The notes below the pieces were generated by a model that saw nothing but the letters and a program-made list of their open reading frames with translations, was not told where the DNA came from and did no database searches. Below are positions 1 through 11,584 of a DNA stretch of 64,000 bases, one piece after another (positions within the stretch are counted from its first letter, which is position 1; each line of letters begins with the position of its first letter). Source of the DNA: Monocercomonoides exilis (taxonomy: Eukaryota; Preaxostyla; Oxymonadida; Polymastigidae); contig LSRY02000003.1 in the NCBI GenBank assembly GCA_001643675.2, positions 1,788,001-1,852,000 on the forward strand, written 5' to 3'. Position numbers and translations under genes: made by a program.

Positions 1-1660
1 TAGTGAAAATGAAGAAATATGGGAATAAAGATGCTTTTTGAGAATTTGTTATTTGGAGGGTTCGTTGTTAGGCTTAAAAAATGAATGTGCAAAAAGTTAA
101 TGAAAAGGAAAAATATGTTGATTGGGCGATTAAGCAATGGAAAAAAGAAAAATTTAAAAAGAAATGTGTAATCCATTATTTGAAAATTAGAAACACAAAT
201 GATGAATTGAGATTTTAGATTTTGTTGAATATGAAATGAAGTTGAGTTAAAGAAAAGTATATGATGTATTTTATGTGTTTTGATAATGATTTATTATTAT
301 TTGTTTATTTTTAGCAGCATTGGAAGAGATTATTGTAATGGATGAATATTTTGTATATTTTGAAATATAAAGTTTTAAAGAGCGTGAATAGGTTGATATA
401 AGAATGATGAATTAATGTAATATTAGTATATAAAGGAGGTTTGTTAATTTTTTTAAAATTTTTAAAGGAAAACGAAATAAATATATTGATGATGTATTTT
501 TTATTGTTTTATTAAAATTTGTGTGCAGAAACAAAAGTGATGATATGAAGAAAGTTAAATAGGAATGAAACATGAAAAGTTAAAGAAAAAGAAATTTAAT
601 GAATTTACATAAAGATTGGAATGAAGAGAAGAAGGTTGAATGATAATTGAATGGTTTGTATGGATGTATTTTTAAAATGTGGTCAGGTGAAGTTTATAAA
701 ACTGGTTTAAAATATTTATAAAACAATATATTGAAATAAATTTAGGAAGATTGAAGAGAATATGATGAATGGAAGATGGAAAAGGAGATGAAGATATTAA
801 GTTAAAAGATGAAGAAATTAAGATAATAATGGAAGGATGATGATATTAGAAGAAGAAGCGTATGGAAAGAAAAAGAGATTGAAGTGAAATGAGTAAGTGG
901 GATGAGTTTTAAAGAAATCATGAATCCATAATAGAAACATGATAATAATAATATTTTGGGATGGATGATCATAATGAATTATTGAAAGAGAATTTGATAA
1001 GAATGAAAAGTGGAATGAATGTAATGATGAGAAGATGAGAAGTTTTGATAAGAAATGAAGATATTTATTTGAGAAAAAAGTGAATAGAGATGAGAGTGAA
1101 GAAGAGTTAGAATTGTTTAAAATTGAAGAAAAGGATGATTAAGTAGATAGGAAAATGAGGAAAAAAGAAGGTTTAAGAAAGTAAATGATGATTTGTAATT
1201 GATATGTTATGTTTTAAAGGAATTAATGTTGATTATGAAAAGAAAATGATGTATGGTAAAAGATGAAGTAGATGAATATTGAAAAGTTGATTTGGTTATT
1301 TGTATGAAAGGTATGAAATTTAATAGTGTTGTTATAGATTATTATGTTGTAAAAGAGAATGGGTTATATTGTTATTTGGTTAATATGGATAAAAGTGAAT
1401 ATTTATTAAAAGTTAGAATGTTTTTAATTTATATTCTAAAGAAATTTATGAATTTGATATATTTTAATGTTTATTTATGATTTATTGATAGTTATTATAA
1501 ATATTATAATTATAATAATTTTGAATTTAATTCAAGTTGGATAGTGTTTTGTTTTATTGAAAAGATCAAATATTATGATCTATATAATTTGTATTGAAAA
1601 AAATATTTTATTAATTTATGAAATGAGTTAAAATCAAGTTGTTTGTATTTAAGTATGGAT
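1..1660. other. C-depleted, strand-asymmetric tract
   Basis: There is no convincing gene here. The + strand is almost free of C: bases 971-1435 contain no C at all but about 107 G by hand count. Reading frames are broken by many TGA, TAA and TAG codons. One short open stretch (about 1292-1480) shows no family I recognise. The composition returns to normal after about 1640. Genes elsewhere in the window use C freely, so this looks mutational rather than a coding bias. Confidence 0.85.
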
Positions 1661-1672
1661 CCAATTTCTCAT

Positions 1673-1699
1673 GGGGGGGGAACATTGGGGGGGGGAGGT
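1673..1699 (+). repeat. two G homopolymer runs
   Basis: Runs of eight and nine G lie a few bases apart, at the border between the C-depleted tract and normal-composition DNA. They could mark a junction or a G-quadruplex-prone site. They are also places where sequencing error is likely. Confidence 0.7.
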
Positions 1700-1947
1700 G
1701 GTTAAAAAATTAACCTTCCAGTGTGACTCTTGTATGGGATTGGTTGGTTGCAAGGGGTGTAATTCCAGCAATTCTGTACTTGAGTGCACAAGAATTTTTA
1801 AGGGAAAAATTTGATTGATATGGAGAGTATAATAACGTAATAAAAAATAAAATATTAAGAAATAAATAAAAATGATAATATAAAATGGAAATTGATATGG
1901 GAATAGTGATTAGAACCATTAATGATAATGGTTATTTGCGAGGAGAT

Positions 1948-4900
1948 ATGAAATTTCACTGCAGTTTGAAAATGATTAGGATCACAGTATTAGCTCAAAT
2001 ACTCGCTGCATTCCTCACCATAAATCTCGTTCATGGAGAGAACATCGCAAACAGCATCATCAGAGGCGCTCACACAGACAAGGTGGAACATGCATCGGGA
2101 AATCACATCTGTGGTGCTCAGACAAGCTTCGCCCTCATCAACACCTCCTTGTGTGTGACCCATCTCAACATCATCCCCCTCGCTGGTTGCCCACTCCTCA
2201 CTGCCCAACACCACTCAACTGCCTCCATCTCCTCCTCCACTTGCACCATCCACCCACTTTCCCTCACCAACAACAACTACTACCAACAATGCCCCCTCTT
2301 CCTCTCTGCCCATGCCTCCCTCGCCCTCACAAACTTCTCCCTCACCACCCACCAACCTGCCATCTTCTCCTTCCCCCTCTTCTCCACCCCAAACAATCTC
2401 CTCCCACATGCCCACTCCCCAATCCCTGCCTCCTTCTCCATCTCCCACTCCTCTTTCTCCTCCTTCATCTCCCTCATCCAGCCTTTCCTTTTTTTCTCCT
2501 TCTTCCCTCTCTTCCCCATCCCCTTCTCCATCTCCATCCCTTTCCCCTTCTCCTTCATCTTCCTCATCCTCATCCTCATCCTCTTCTTTTTTCTTCTCCT
2601 TCCCCTTCCCTTTCCCCTTCCATTTCCTCTTCCCCTTCCCCTCTCCATATCCATCACCAATCCCATCCCCACCTCCAAATCCACCTCAATCTCCATCTCT
2701 CAAACACCCTCTTCTCCAACATCTCATCTCCCCAATCCCCTCTATCACTTCCATCCCTTCCCTCCCACACTCACTCAATCCATTCACCTCAACCACCTCT
2801 TCCTCTTCTTCCACTTCCACCAACACCAACACCAATTCAATCCCCTCCTTCTCCCTTCACTCATCCTCTCCATCCACTCAACCATCTTCAAACACACCCA
2901 CAACCCCATCGATGGTGCCATTCTCCCCAACCTCAACAGCCCTCCACTTCTCTCTCTGCCTTCAACACTTCTTTTCTTCACCAAACACGATCTTCACCAA
3001 ATGCTGCTGTTGTACATGTTGGAACTGAATCTCAAAGAGCGAAACCTGGAAGACTGGATTCTTTTGATCTGAACAGCCACAAATTTGAATGGTGCGAATG
3101 GAAAGATACAACTGGTGGAGCTGTCCATGGAGGAGCGCTTTATGTTTATTGTGCAAATGCAAACCTCACAGTCACTTCTTGTTCGTTCAACAATTGTTCG
3201 GCAAAAGGACACAATGGTGGAGCATTAGATTGCAATAGTTTGTTAAAAATTGATATCACAAAATCCAATTTCACAAGTTGCTCGGCTGCTCATGGAGGAG
3301 CAGTCCATGCTACAAGTCCACGATCAAATTCTGTTTGGACATTCTCAGAAAACAGAGTGGAAAGTTGTTCAATAACAAATTGGTGTGGAACTGGTTGGTA
3401 TTTTAACATGGGAAGTACACCAACAAGCGCTCAATTCCTGTTTTCCAAATGCAAGTGCATCTCAAATTCTGGTGGTGATTCTGCTGGTTCTCTCACATTT
3501 CATTGGCCTCCACAAAATAAACCAAATCAATTTTTGGTTAATGATTGCCAATTCATAAATAATAAATTGACAAGTGCATCATCTTCACGCGGAGGAGCTG
3601 CGCTGTGTTGCACAAACACCTTCACTTGGATGAGTGGAGTAAAATTCATCACATTCTGTTTCTTCGATGGAAACACTGCCACAAATGGAAGAGGAAATGA
3701 CGTGTTCTTCAGTGGTAATGCCATCACCCAATCCCCATTTGAGAATTGTGGCTCAACAACTCCAACAAAAAGAGTGTTTAATAATGGAACAGCAGACAAT
3801 GAAACTTTCAATGGCTGGCTCCCCCTCATCGCCCAGAACAAAATCGTTGCCAGCAATGGAACTGATGCTGATGCCTGTGGCAGACCCCAACAGACCCCAT
3901 GCGCCACCATCGAGTATGCTCTCACTGGCTTCGTTTCCCTCCTCCACGACGCCTCCCTCACCCTCCTCAGTTCAACATTTGTTCCAACTCAAACACTCAC
4001 CTTCAGCGCGGTTGATACCATAATCACTGGAAATGGCACAACTGCCACCATCATCGCCTCCAGTGGCATTCCCCAACCACAAAACTCACATTCACACTCA
4101 TCACAATCAACATCATCATTTTCTTCATTTTCATCGTCATATTCATCATATTCATCTGCATCTTCTTCACCAGATCCATCTGCCTCGTCTGCCCTCTTCC
4201 AACAGACACAGGGCTCCCTCACAGTCTCTGCCCTTGCCATCGCCCACAACTCCTCAAATCAAATCACTCCCATCCTCTTCCACCTCTCCGGTAACTCCCC
4301 TTCCCTCAATCTCAACACAACCACCATCACCGGAACAACCTCCATAACAATAAAAACTCCCCTCTTCTTCCTCACTGCTGGCTCCCTCGCCCTCAACCAC
4401 ACAGCAATCACCAGTCTCACCCTCAGCAGCCAAAGCATCTTCCACCTCACCTCCCTCACAAATCCCCTCACCCTCAACTCCTCCAACATCACCCACATCA
4501 CCTCCACTGCCGCCCCCACCAGCTGTGTCCTCTCCTCTGCCACCTCCCCTGCCCTCTCCCTCTCCCTCGCCAACTGCACCATCACCAACATCAACTCAGC
4601 TCCGCAAAACCAACAGACTGCCACCAATGGCGGGTGCATCTCATTCGCCTCATCTTCCACTGCCAACTCCTTTTCAGTGAGTGACACAGCCTTCTCCACC
4701 TGCTCTGTGAGCGAGGATACAAGTTCTGGAGGAAGAGGCGGCGCTCTCATGATCGAGTACAACGATGATTCAGAAGTGTCATCCACAACCTTTTCCATCA
4801 CCAATATCGTGTTTTCAGCCAACAAGGCCAGCGTCGGAAGAGATGTGTATTTTGTGTGTGAATCCCTTGTCGCTTCTGTGAAAGAGCCCTTGTTCGCCTT

Positions 4901-7900
4901 CATGGGAAACATCACTCAGAAAGACAACTCGGCTGTTGGACATGACAGAACAGAAGCATTTTGCGATTGGGATGTCGATTTGTTCATATTCTTCGATGGA
5001 TTCTTTGATGATATAATTTATGTTGATGGAACATCTGGAATGGATAAGGAATATTGTGGGATAGAGAAGGCGCCATGTTACAACGTAAACTACGGAATCG
5101 GGCATTTGAAAAATACACAGAATACAAAAAAGGAGATTATTGTTATTTCGAATTCATTGATGGCGGGATGTGTGGATGTGGGGGGATTGTGTGTGAAAGC
5201 AAAAGAGGAGGAAATGATAAGAATCGAATGCCAAAGAGAAGTGAGTGGATCTGAAGAATGCATTCTTAAATCATCATCACTCACTGAAATGAAGTTCATT
5301 GGGATTATTATTCCATCGAGTTTTAGCAGAACAATCACATCGGTGATTGAATCAAACACTCAAAATGGCAAGTTGCACATGAATAACTGTGAGATGAGTG
5401 TGGCAGGAGGGAATGGAAGCACAATTACATTTTTCTTAATCAAATCGACAGGAATGATGGTTAAGCTGGAGTTTGTCACGATTTCAGATGTGAAATCAAC
5501 AGTCCCGTTATTTTCGTTTACTCTTTCATCATCAAATATGAACGATCAGGAATACAAGGTGAAACTTTTAAATTGTTCACTGCAAAGATTGGAGATTGAT
5601 AGCACAACAGCAGTTGATGAAAAGGCATCAGTGTTTGGAGAGAGTGTTGGAGTTGGTATGGTGATAAATGGAAGTACAATTGATGGGGCATTATCAGAGA
5701 AGAGCAAAGAAGGAGGAGCATTGAAGATAGCGTTGAACGCAGGAGGGTTTATGAATATTCAAGAGAGCTCATTTGTTGGATGTGTTTGTGAGAATGAAAA
5801 CGATGGAGGAAAAGGAGGAGGGATATATCTGGATTGCAGTTCAAATGAAGTCGGATTTCAACTTTCATCGATATCATTTTCTGGATGCTCAGCAACAGTT
5901 GGGAAGAACATGTTTGCGAAGAGTGGGAATCTGGTGAACAGTGTGAAGACAGAGCGTTTTGCATTTGATTACTCAGGATATTCTAATGATGGAAATGCAT
6001 TTGTTGGAGAAGATGGGATTTATGGAGAAATGGATCTTCGAGTATTTCTTGTTTCTTTGAAGTGGATAGAGGTGTCTGTGTCGACTGGTGGGCATGACAC
6101 GTTGGGATGCGGAATTGAAAAATTCCCATGCAAAACGATGAAAAGTGGAATTGACCATATTGACAGAAGTGGGACAGAAGGAAAGAGGAAAGTAACTGTG
6201 AAAGATGGAGGTACAATCGAAGATATTTATTCTTTCACAGATGAACTTGTGATTGATGGGTGTGTGAATAATGGAGATATCGATAAACGCATTCCTATTC
6301 ATTTTGAAGAGACAATCAAAGGGAATTCTGCATCAACTTCATCTGTTATTTCATCAACTCAGCCACTTAGCTTGTTATCTTTGAAGCTGCAGATTCCAAA
6401 TCAATTTGTACCAAGCAAGAATTCTTTGATCTTATCGAGTAGGATTCTCCAACTCGAAAACTGTTTATTTGAAATTCATTCAGCAGCAAATACTGTTCAA
6501 TATACATTGATATCCACAACCACTGGAAGTTGCACATTGAAGGGATGCAGTTTGGCAGATTGTTCGTTTATCATATCTCCATTGGTGATGGCTTCTTCTG
6601 TTTTGTTTGAAAACAACAGCTTTTCAAGTATTGCAAACACTGGAAGCGGCGAAGGAGGTGTTGCAAGAGTGATTTTGAAAGAGAATGAAGAATTTGTTAT
6701 CAAATCAACAAATGTATCATCTTGTTCGCTTTCATCAAGCAATGGAAAAGGAGGATTCTTGTATCTGAATTGCGAAAATTGTTTGAATGAAACACCATTC
6801 CTTTTGGAAGGTGTAACATTTGAGAACAACAATGCAACCATAGGAAAGAATATGTTCATTTTGGGAAAGGATTTCAACATTTCTGTCACAAACGATACTT
6901 TCAAATTTAATTACTTATCAATGAAAGATGATGACAATTTATTTGTTGGAAGCGACGATTTTCATCAAAAAAAGGATTTATTCATGTTTCTGATTCCATA
7001 CAGCTCATTTGAGATATTTATCTCATTCGAAGGATTTGATGTGGCGCGTTGTGGAAGTGAGGAAGAACCGTGCAAAACGATGTGGAAAGGGATGAAAAAT
7101 ATGGAAACAGGAGATGATACGAAAACAATTCAAATATCAGGATCAACAATTATTCAAGATTCATTCAGCATGTCCAATTATCAGATCAAAAAGGCTTCAT
7201 CAATGGGAGAAGAGAATGTGAAAGCAATATTGAATTTTGAAAAGGCAATTGGAAGTCAGCTGGAATATTTCATGGTGAATGAAATTCATCTTGAATTATC
7301 AAACATTCAACTTCAACTAAAATTAGGATTTGACAATTCGGCCAAAACCATTATTTCGAATATAAATGGAGATTTGGTGATAACTGGATGCTCATTCCAT
7401 TCAGAAGCAGGAATAAACAATGGATTTGATTGTGTGTTTGTGGATGCGATTGGAGGAAGTGTAGAAGTGAATGATTTGTCGATTGAATCATCCAATGTTG
7501 GAAATAGCATTTTTGCAATAAACAATGCTGGAGTTTCTTGCCATTTTGTGAATGTTCGAGTGAAATTGTTGAATGAAAGCGGAGGATGCCTTCTTCTGAT
7601 CAAAGGATCTGAATCAACAACAAAGATTAATGAAGGAGGTGAAGAAGGAACAAATATTGAGATTGAGAAATCATCATTTTCAGGAATAAAGAGAAGTGAC
7701 AATGGGCCAAGTATTTTGGAGTCGAAGAGTGAGAAAAAGATTTGTTTGGTTGTAAAGGAGAGCAACATCACAGAAGATAAGGCAGAAAATAGTGAAAAAG
7801 GAGGGGCGATATTCTTCACATTGGGATCGTCTGGATCAATGAATATGATTGACTCCAAAATCACAAATTGCAATTGCAGTATTAGTTCGGGGAAAGGAGG

Positions 7901-10900
7901 AGGGGTGTATCTAGTAACAAAGGAAAGAGGAGATTTGAATTTTTCATTTGTGGGAATGAAATTCAGTGACAACGGTGCAAGTGTTGGAAAAGATATTTTC
8001 ATTGAATGTTATAACATCACATCTCAGATCAATGAAACCCAATTTCGGTTTGATCTTCGAGAAAATCATTATTCACGAATAAATGCGATATATGGAATTG
8101 ATGAATGCCAGTATACAGTTAACACAGATCTTATTAGATTTGTGACGATTCATCAGAGTGACACAATTGTTGTGAGTGGTACGAATGGTTCTAATGATAG
8201 ACAATGTGGAACAAACGATCTTCCTTGTGATTCAATTAATCATGGACTAATGCATCTGACTTCGGAATATGTGAGTCTGTTGTATGTTGACACCAACAGT
8301 GTGATTGGTGAAGAGATAAATTTGGAAGAAATGAGTTTGAGTTCAAAGAGCAGAGAAATGTGTGAAGTTGAAGTGGAAACAGATATTAGAGAAACAAGAG
8401 GGGCATTGATGGCAACAACTGGAACAGTTTCATTGTTGAGAGTGAACTTTGTGTTTGATCCAAATTTCATCTCTTCGCATGAATCATTAATATCACCGGA
8501 GGGAGGGATTCTTGAAATCATGAATTGTTCTTTTTCGTCAAAACTATCGAATGAAGATGGAAATATTGTGAATGCAAATATTCCATTTAACATTATTAAA
8601 ATGGATAAAGGAGAATTACAACTTGATGGATGTGCAATATCAAATCTCATTCTTCATGAATCTGCATTGTATCTTTCATCTCCACTTCCATCAGTTATTT
8701 ATTTGTTTGAGGTATCAAATATAACGGTTGAAACATCTTTGATAGATATTAATGAATGCGGACAATTAACAATTAAGGATTTCAATACAGAAAATATAAC
8801 AGCTGAAGGAAATGAAGAATCACTGATATCTTGCTTGTCAATGAAAAAGACAATGCAATTAGCAAATTGCACAATAGGTGAAGTCAGTTCAAAGACCAAA
8901 AAAGGGAAATTGATGAAATTGGAGAATTGTTTGGATGTGAAAATGGATAGTTGCATTTTTGATGGAAGTTTAAAGGAAAGAAATGAGAAGCAGTTGAATA
9001 TTGAAGAAGAGATGTGCAGATGGGATGGATCTCTTGTGGATGTTGTGAAGAGTTCCATGGTGATGAAAGTTTCAACAATCACAAATTCACCAGAAGGTGG
9101 AATAACAATGAGAGGAGGAAATGTGATTATTGAGAAAGGAGAATTCATTGACAACAATCCATCGATTGAAACGTATCCTTCATTGAGAAGGAATGTTATT
9201 TGTTCAGATTCAGGAACATTGAATGTGATGAGTTTGAAAGGAGGAGATGGAGTTTTGCCAAACACATCACTTTGGATGTTGAATGAGGGATGCGGTTTTG
9301 AAGGGATTGTCTCTGAGAGGGATTCATCGTTCTTCATTCCAGTTCTGGAGAGTGTAGAAACAAAAGAAGAGGCAAGTCGAATGAAATTGACATTCAAAGG
9401 GATGCTTCTTGTTCCATGCAATCTGTCATTCTCACTTGTGAAGAGGAAAGGTGAAGAGAAAGAAATCGAAAAATATGATTTTGATTCAAATGGGTTTTTA
9501 TCAGAGAAAGAAGCTGAAGGAAGCGTTGCGAAAGATCTAATCAGCGGATGTGGAAATGAAATAGAAGTGAGTGTGCATATTTTATTCGGAGTTAATGATT
9601 ATCCTTCATCAACAAATCCATTTATTCTGAAGAATTCTAGCGTAACTCCACCAAAAGATGATGATAAAAAAACTGAAGGAGGAAATAAGAATAACAATGG
9701 AAACATTTCAACTTGGCCAATTATCGTTATTATCATCTTTGCTTTGTTATTCTTGATCGTTTTAATCGTGTCCATCATTGTAACCCTCAGATGGAGAAAA
9801 TCAAAGAGAAGAACTGAAGAATTGGAAGAGATAGTCAATGATACTGTGAAAAAAGATCAAAAATCTTTTGAAATGGTAACTATGGATATGTCTCCAGATG
9901 ATCAATGGAAAAGTTCTGGTAGAGATTCAGACAGATTCAACAAAACAAAACAAAAAATGAGAATATCTCCGAAAAAAATGGAACATTCTGAATCTTCGGA
10001 ATATCTTTTAGCTGAAAGTGGATCAACTGAATATATTCTGGGTCATGATTCTGACAAAATACCAAATTGGGCTTTAGAGAAAGTGGAAGAAGATGAGGAT
10101 GATGAAGAACAAGAAATCAAAAAAAGATCTCCTTCTCCTTCAAAATCTTCAATTTCTTCTTCTGACACAGACTCATCCTTTGTACGCATGGAGGATATGT
10201 GTCCAACTACTTCATCAATGTCAAATCTGGTAGATGCAATGGCTTGCTCTTCTCCTCATGAAAAGTTAATTGTTGACTTGAGAGATTCGTTGTTCATGCT
10301 GCTTCACGGAAGAAATGAGAAAAAGGAGATGGCAATTGGAACATTACAGGAGAGAGAAATCACTGGATCTCAAGTATTGTTCTGGGTTGCAAATGGTGCA
10401 CTTCATTCATTTGAAGAACATGAAATGCCTCTTCCTTCCTTACCAAATTTGAGTCCACACATTGTTCTTTTCTCAGAGCACATGGTTATTTGCATTGCAC
10501 TCCATTCAGACTGTTCATCGGACTCAGACACTTCATCCGTTTCCTCATCTACTATCGCAACATCTTCTTCTGAATGCTCAACTGCTAATGAAGTTAAAAA
10601 ATCTTCACAACCTCCTTCATCAGCTTTTGAGGATGAAGATGATGATTTGAAAGAATGCCTCAGATGGAAAGCACCTGAGCTGATGATCAACAAGAAAATG
10701 GGAGCAACAAAGAAATCTGTAGTGTTTTCTATTGGAATGATGCTGTGGGAATTTTTGAGTTTACAAATTCCATTTAGTGAATATGAGTCTGAGACAGCAG
10801 GACAAAAATTGGTTAATGGAGAAAGACCAGACCTTAACAAAATCGCTGAATCCTCTTTATGCGAATTGTGTGGATGTTGTTTAAGTAGTGTTCCATCTGC

Positions 10901-11054
10901 ACGACCTGCAATCGTAACTGTGAAACGTGAACTTATTAAAAAGTTCCCACCTGGTGCTGCTATCATCACAGCTTCAGATGCCACAATGTATGAATACCTA
11001 AGTGAAGAAGAAGAAGATAAAGCGAGTTACGCTTTGGAAGAAAGTTTAGTGTGA
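1948..11054 (+). CDS. giant beta-helix membrane protein with kinase-like tail
   Basis: About 3,000 residues. The start at 1948 (or 1972) begins a classic signal peptide, with hydrophobic core VLAQILAAFLTINLVHG. The ectodomain is built of right-handed beta-helix (pectin-lyase/Pmp-like) coils with GGA and xNCS/xSCS motifs. It carries about five copies of a module with the pattern CG-(4-5)-PC-xT (for example CGRPQQTPCAT and CGIEKFPCKT). One transmembrane helix (WPIIVIIIFALLFLIVLIV, near nt 9715-9788) precedes a basic stop-transfer segment and an acidic, Ser-rich cytoplasmic region. The C-terminus resembles kinase subdomains VIII-XI (KAPEL, then SIGMMLWEF), but I see no HRD or DFG motif, so a pseudokinase is likely. 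The signal peptide and N-terminal coils are in another frame from 3020-11054; the switch falls in a polypyrimidine tract. The stop is TGA. The likely role is surface receptor or adhesin; the substrate is unknown. Confidence 0.85.
2440..2990 (+). repeat. polypyrimidine low-complexity tract in the beta-helix gene
   Basis: Almost pure C/T on the + strand, so all three forward frames stay open. One forward frame is Ser/Pro-rich, another Phe/Leu/Pro-rich and the third His/Leu/Pro-rich. The gene enters in the frame of the signal peptide and leaves in a different one, so an indel, slippage or assembly error is likely here. Ser-rich loops are normal in the rest of the protein, which makes the Ser/Pro frame the most natural for the middle of the tract. 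Confidence 0.8.
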
Positions 11055-11576
11055 TATTAATAACTGCTTTGCTGAAAAGCTTCATCTTCTAAATGAAAAC
11101 CTCGTTAGAGAAATAATTTTCAAACAAAATATGTAAAAAATGAATAAACAGTTAAAAATTTGTATTTTATTCAATTAATTGTATAAAATGATACAAATAT
11201 AAAAGCGAAAATTTTTTTAATAAATCAAAATTAAATTTTTGTTCAATTTTTCAATTCATATGAACTTTTAATTTTGTCACGCTTTTACGAGCGTGACTTT
11301 TTAATACTTTTTATTTTTTGAGCTTCTTTTACGAGAACAGCAACTAGTTATAATTTTCAATCGCACTTTTATTTTTTGCTATCACAAAACGAAAATATTT
11401 TTTCTTTAATTGTTTTATAAATTATTCGTATTTTTAAAATAAATGGATGAAAAAGGTTTTGTTAAAGTAATTACAAAATATCACATTTTATTTTGTCGCA
11501 AAACTTTAACAAAAAACAGCAACAATTTTAAAAATTGAAATATTTTTCATTATGTTTTCGTTTTACAAATAATAAA
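11055..11576. other. AT-rich intergenic, no gene seen
   Basis: This is 3' flanking DNA of the large gene. It is A/T-rich with homopolymer runs. A short inverted motif near 11277-11300 (GTCACGC ... GCGTGAC) could form a small stem. Nothing else can be supported. Confidence 0.6.
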
Positions 11577-11584
11577 TAACTATT

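Noticed and set aside
1292-1480. Possible transposase remnant (a GxKF...NGLY-like pattern)
   Set aside because: Too short and too distorted by C loss to assign to any family.
2151-3000. Start of the giant protein at 2151 in the His/Pro/Leu-rich frame
   Set aside because: That segment is only the open third frame of a polypyrimidine tract. The other frame has a signal peptide at 1948 and beta-helix-like sequence.
2280-3028. Separate Ser/Pro-rich or Lys/Arg-rich genes in 2280-3028 on either strand
   Set aside because: They are frame shadows of the low-complexity tract.
1-11054. Global TAA/TAG = Gln code as a settled fact
   Set aside because: The 8.9-kb frame has about 70 Gln codons and none is TAR, so the point is left as an open finding.
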